In this document: piece after piece, positions 60,582-64,000 of the stretch
Position numbering within the stretch: position 1 is the stretch's first letter
Layout of the letters: each line of letters opens with the position of its first letter
Origin: Clostridiales bacterium
GTDB lineage: Bacteria > Bacillota > Clostridia > Oscillospirales > Acutalibacteraceae
Reading direction: 5' to 3'
NCBI GenBank assembly: GCA_012840445.1
Contig: DULI01000008.1
Span: 248,001-312,000 of the forward strand
Length of the DNA: 64,000 nucleotides
Notes under the pieces: model-generated
Told to the model about the DNA's origin: nothing
The model's input: only the letters and a program-made list of their open reading frames with translations
Database searches by the model: none
Program-made: the position numbers and the translations under genes

Positions 60582-62957
60582 TCATTTCAACTCTACAACA
60601 GTAACGCCGTCCTCCCCTTCTCCGAATACTCCAAGCCGGAAGAATTTTACCTGCCTGTGGTGGCGAAGGTATTGATGTACGGCGTTTCTCAGTACACCTG
60701 TACCTTTGCCGTGGATTATGGTAAAAGAGCCAATACCATTCATAATTGCGTCATCTAAAAATCTGTCAAGCGACATAATAGCCTCTTCAGCATTCTGCCC
60801 GCGCAGATCAATTTCAAGCAAAACTGTCCTCTGCGAGCGGGATACAGTCGATACATTACCCGCAACGGTTTTTGGTTTGTCCTCCAAAAGCCTCAGCCGC
60901 TCCTGTTTAACCCTTGTCTTAATTATGCCCGCCAGAACCAATACCTGTCCACTGCTGTCTGCAGGCTCTAAAACAGTGGCTTTTTTATCCAAGTCGACAA
61001 TAAGTACAGTATCACCAGCTACAAGCGGCCGCGGCAGTTTATAGGGCTCTTTCTCCCTCTTTTCTACCGGGTCAGCAGTATTCTCTAACCTGCCAACGCC
61101 AGATTTTACCTCGGCGCGGGCCTTGGACACGATTTCTGCCATGTTAGACGCGGATAATTTTTTCTTTAAATCTTCCAGCTCGCTTAACAACCGGTTGGAT
61201 TCGGCTTTTGTGCTTTCTACTATCCGTTTTGCCTCTTGCCTTGCCTTCTCCAAAATCTTATCCCGCTGCCTGTTTAATTCCTGCAGTTTGGTTTCGGAAA
61301 GCTTTCGGCTCTCTTCTAATTCACGCCTTAAGGCTTCTGCCTGTTTTAATTCCTTTTCGGCAGACTGCCTCGCCGTTTCAACTGCCGCAACTACATTCTC
61401 GAAATTTAGGTTTTCATCTGAAATTAGCGACTTGGCATCCTCAATGATTTCATTTGGCAATCCCAAACGTTCGGATATGGCAAAAGCATTAGAGCGCCCG
61501 GGTATGCCAATAAGCAGCCTGTATGTGGGGCTTAAAGTAGCGACATCAAATTCGCAGCAGGCATTTTCCACCCCTTCGGTTTGCAGCGCATAGGTTTTCA
61601 ACTCCGCATAGTGGGTTGTGGCCACTACCTTGGCCCCTTTTTCACGCAATTTTTTAAGTATAGCCATAGCAAGCGCAGCACCCTCGACTGGGTCGGTCCC
61701 TGCACCTAGCTCATCCAGCAGAACAAGGCTAAAGCAGGAAGCTTTGGACAAAATATTAATTATGTTTTTCATGTGTGACGAGAATGTAGAAAGGGACTGC
61801 TCTATGCTCTGTTCATCCCCAATATCGGCCAACACCTCATCGAAAACAGCCACCACGCTGCTTTCATCTGCCGGGATCATAAGGCCGCACATTGCCATTA
61901 GTGTCAACAACCCAATAGTTTTAAGGGTGACAGTTTTTCCGCCAGTATTTGGGCCTGTAATAATTAATGTATCGTAATCAATCCCCAGCGATACGGTAAT
62001 CGGAACCACCTTTTTAGGGTCAATTAATGGATGCCGTGCATTTTTTAGCACAATTTTCCCTTCGGTATTCAATACCGGTGTTGATGCCCTCATCTTTATT
62101 GCCAAATTTGCCTTGGCAAAAACAAGGTCAAGCTGCAAAACTATATCGTATGACTGTTTTATTCCGTCCGCAAATTCCGCCGCTTCCGCAGACAATCCTG
62201 CTAAAACCCGCTCAATTTCGTCCTTTTCCTTAAGTTCCAAAACTTTTAGATCGTTGTTTATTTCCACAACCGACATCGGCTCAATAAAAAGAGTGGCACC
62301 AGAGGCCGATGTGTCGTGAACAAGCCCCGGGACCTGGCTGCGGTATTCGGATTTGACAGGAATAACGAACCTGCCGTCCCTTTGAGTCACCAGTGAATCC
62401 TGAAGATATTTCGAGAAGGTTGACGACCTTATCATTTTTTCAAGCTGTTCTCTAATCCTGGACGATGCGGCACGCTTTTTTCTCCTGATTTCGGCTAGCT
62501 CCGCCGACGCGTTGTCGTTCATTTCATCTTCAGATTTTATACAGAAAAAAATCTTTTCCTCAAAGTATTTGTTGGCAGTCAGCGAATCGAATAAACTATC
62601 CAAAGAGGTCTCGATTTCTCTGCCCGAGCGCTCGCGCCAGTCCTTAAGTGAGCGGACAACCCTTAACAATTCCCCTATTTCAAGCAGTTCACGCATATTA
62701 AGTATTCCGCCCGATTTGGCGCGGGCTAAACTGCCATTTACATTTACAACATAACCAAAGGAGGGCGATCCAAATCGCGATATTAACATATGCGCGTCAC
62801 TTGTCTGTTGCAGAAGATGCCTTACCGTTTCTATTTCGTTGGAGGGTTTAATGTTAACCGCTATTTCGGAAGTATCTTTAAGGCTTGCTTCATCCGCAAG
62901 CATTTTAAGCATCTTATCAAGTTCCAATACTGACATATAACGTTCAATGTTTTCCAT
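60582..62957 (-). CDS. mutS2: MutS2 ribosome-rescue/recombination-suppressor ATPase
   Basis: About 791 residues. Clamp and lever helices, ATPase with Walker A GPNTGGKTVTLK near residue 335 and Walker B LVLLDELGAGTDP near 410, long coiled coil ~515-635 (KELKQAEALRRELEE), a KOW-like patch ~655-690 and a C-terminal Smr nuclease domain (DLRGQNAEEAI; HGKGTGVLR). MutS2 lacks the mismatch-binding domain of MutS. ATG 62957 is chosen; TTG 62966 is in frame, neither has a strong ribosome site. Confidence 0.95.
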   Translation of the reverse strand: MENIERYMSVLELDKMLKMLADEASLKDTSEIAVNIKPSNEIETVRHLLQQTSDAHMLISRFGSPSFGYVVNVNGSLARAKSGGILNMRELLEIGELLRVVRSLKDWRERSGREIETSLDSLFDSLTANKYFEEKIFFCIKSEDEMNDNASAELAEIRRKKRAASSRIREQLEKMIRSSTFSKYLQDSLVTQRDGRFVIPVKSEYRSQVPGLVHDTSASGATLFIEPMSVVEINNDLKVLELKEKDEIERVLAGLSAEAAEFADGIKQSYDIVLQLDLVFAKANLAIKMRASTPVLNTEGKIVLKNARHPLIDPKKVVPITVSLGIDYDTLIITGPNTGGKTVTLKTIGLLTLMAMCGLMIPADESSVVAVFDEVLADIGDEQSIEQSLSTFSSHMKNIINILSKASCFSLVLLDELGAGTDPVEGAALAMAILKKLREKGAKVVATTHYAELKTYALQTEGVENACCEFDVATLSPTYRLLIGIPGRSNAFAISERLGLPNEIIEDAKSLISDENLNFENVVAAVETARQSAEKELKQAEALRRELEESRKLSETKLQELNRQRDKILEKARQEAKRIVESTKAESNRLLSELEDLKKKLSASNMAEIVSKARAEVKSGVGRLENTADPVEKREKEPYKLPRPLVAGDTVLIVDLDKKATVLEPADSSGQVLVLAGIIKTRVKQERLRLLEDKPKTVAGNVSTVSRSQRTVLLEIDLRGQNAEEAIMSLDRFLDDAIMNGIGSFTIIHGKGTGVLRNAVHQYLRHHRQVKFFRLGVFGEGEDGVTVVELK

Positions 62958-63000
62958 TCTATCCAATCATCCAATCCAACTTGACATTTATTTAATCTTT

Positions 63001-63741
63001 TTATTCCTTAACTATCGAATGATAAAAATCAAGGGTATTATAAATTCTTTCAGTCTGAGCAAGAAGGTATTTTTCAGTAACGCTTGCCAATATCTTAAGC
63101 GACTGATCACTTAACGAAAACATAAAAAGCTTGTTTATATCAGAATAAATAATATGCCTCATTGCAAATAAAACCCCGCGGTTTACTGGAATCAGCGGGG
63201 TTTCAGGTTTGCATTTTGGGCAGAAAATTTTAGCGGAAACAGTATCAAAAAACATCTCGTCCTGTTCATATTCCGAGCAGCCCGCACATGCCACAATATC
63301 GGGCATATAGCCCGATATAGACAAAAGCCTCAGTTCAGTCACAGCCTTAATAAGGCGTTTGTCCCTTTTGCCATTTGAAAGAAAGCTTAAAGCGTTAAGC
63401 ACAACCCTTAAAAACTCTTCGGCCTCGGCCTCTTCGGGAGCCAAGGACAGCGCCAATTCGCAAAAATACTGGGCAAGCGAAAGTTTTTCGATATCGCTGC
63501 GCAGTTCAAAAAAAACTTCAATTACTGAGGCTTCATCCAGTGTATATGTATCCTTGTATTTAAAAAAAGTTAAATCCGAATAACAAAGCAGACCGGTTGA
63601 TGAGGCATTGCGGTTTTTTAACCGCCGAGCACCCCGGACAAAGGCCTTTATTAACCCCCTGTCTGGGGTAAGCGCCACCACCAGCCGATCATCACTGAAA
63701 TTATTCTCTTTGACTATTAGCCCTTTTGTCGACAATCTCAT
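63001..63741 (-). CDS. recO: DNA repair protein RecO
   Basis: Recombination mediator that loads RecA with RecR. 246 residues: N-terminal OB fold (MRLSTKGLIVKENNFSDDRLVVAL), helical middle, and a zinc finger CAGC...CPKC at residues ~152-176. ATG 63741 comes after GGGGGC; the frame is open to 63759. The 5' end overlaps the small yqzL-like gene by 41 bp. Order era-yqzL-recO is conserved in Bacillota. Confidence 0.95.
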   Translation of the reverse strand: MRLSTKGLIVKENNFSDDRLVVALTPDRGLIKAFVRGARRLKNRNASSTGLLCYSDLTFFKYKDTYTLDEASVIEVFFELRSDIEKLSLAQYFCELALSLAPEEAEAEEFLRVVLNALSFLSNGKRDKRLIKAVTELRLLSISGYMPDIVACAGCSEYEQDEMFFDTVSAKIFCPKCKPETPLIPVNRGVLFAMRHIIYSDINKLFMFSLSDQSLKILASVTEKYLLAQTERIYNTLDFYHSIVKE

Positions 63742-63853
63742 CAATTTGCCCCCGGACACCGTCCTGATTAAGCCTTGAATACATACGGTAAAGCAGATAG
63801 CTTTTTACGGACCCGGTCTTGGTAAAATCATCCCATGCCTTGTTACTGTCCAT
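63701..63853 (-). CDS. YqzL-like small protein
   Basis: A 50-residue protein found by reading the gap between recO and era. Sequence begins MDSNKAWDDFTKTGSVKSYL and goes on LYRMYSRLNQDG, resembling Bacillus YqzL (W-x2-F-x2-TG-x3-YLLY pattern), with a ~25-residue charged tail. GAGGTG precedes ATG 63853. Its last 14 codons overlap recO in another frame. Function unknown; position supports it. Confidence 0.75.
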   Translation of the reverse strand: MDSNKAWDDFTKTGSVKSYLLYRMYSRLNQDGVRGQIDEIVDKRANSQRE

Positions 63854-63931
63854 AAATAAGCACCTCAATTTCCAGCGTTAATATTAGTTTTTCATTTTTA
63901 CGCTGAGGTATTACCGGAAATATTAACCGAA

Positions 63932-64000
63932 TCAATCAAGGCCAAAAGAATGAATAAGCCCCGGCCTGTTGCGCCAGTCTTCCTTAACCTTAACCCAAAG
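63932..64000 (-). CDS. era: GTPase Era, C-terminal end (rest outside window)
   Basis: The final 22 codons, open to the right edge, read LWVKVKEDWRNRPGLIHSF then GLD and stop. This matches the conserved Era C-terminal KH-domain end (LxVKVxxxWRxxxxLxxxxG). Era is a GTPase for 16S rRNA maturation. Short, but supported by yqzL and recO downstream. Confidence 0.85.
   Translation of the reverse strand, partial: LWVKVKEDWRNRPGLIHSFGLD

Overview
The window reads as a bacterial chromosome segment from an anaerobic, low-to-moderate GC member of Bacillota, class Clostridia, probably an Oscillospirales or cellulosome-type relative. The basis is gene content: type III glutamine synthetase, NfnAB-like electron-bifurcating pair, T-box control of pheST, IreB, HPr kinase, EF-P, ftsEX with M23 and S41 peptidases, a hom-thrB-lysC operon with an internal lysC start, a type I dockerin, and AGGAGG-type ribosome sites with frequent TTG/GTG starts. 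The species cannot be named from this sequence. Almost everything is conserved housekeeping; no transposon, prophage or CRISPR array was seen.

Layout, left to right. 1-2.7 kb (+): 3' end of glnN, then hisH-hisF. 2.8-12 kb (-): a long convergent block which, read in its own direction, is a CdaR/PucR-type regulator, ftsE, ftsX, two tandem coiled-coil M23 peptidases, an S41 protease, efp, an acidic zinc-ribbon protein, ispD and ispF. 12-14.5 kb (-): two-gene ABC exporter and a five-tRNA operon (Val, Asp, Phe, Gly, Cys). 14.6-19.7 kb (-): yerC-methyltransferase-hslO and a GH38 alpha-mannosidase. 19.9-28.2 kb: MATE exporter (+), a polar amino-acid ABC importer (+), mgsA (-), nfnA-gltA-ilvB (+). 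28.3-37.6 kb (-): hprK-glk-murB-rapZ-whiA-dnaE and pfkA, which puts sugar-flux control, wall synthesis and replication in one cluster. 37.8-38.9 kb (+): ychF.

38.9-46.1 kb (-) is the exceptional part: a two-gene operon encoding a membrane-anchored beta-propeller/di-haem peroxidase-like protein and a secreted 1618-residue protein related to the hydrazine synthase alpha subunit family. The latter has two CxxCH sites, three tandem jelly-roll-like modules inserted in its cytochrome region, a discoidin-like domain and a C-terminal dockerin. Four CxxCH sites and a dockerin in a clostridial background is unexpected and is the best candidate for an undescribed system.

46.4-50 kb (-): EndoA/MazF toxin without a partner, a lipoprotein, the NAD(P)HX repair enzyme, acpS and a two-TM protein. 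50.1-53.9 kb (+): Phe T-box leader and pheST. 53.9-55.4 kb (+): ireB, an unidentified 102-residue protein and a ThuA-like protein. 55.5-56.5 kb (-): AI-2E family permease. 56.7-60.5 kb (+): ACT regulator-hom-thrB-lysC. 60.6-64 kb (-): mutS2, recO, a YqzL-like small gene and the 3' end of era.

Two further molecular oddities stand out. The solute-binding protein at 21.4 kb appears circularly permuted (lobe-2 half before lobe-1 half). The FtsX extracellular domain carries a Ser/Asn/Asp-rich insertion. All calls come from reading the sequence; no database search was run.
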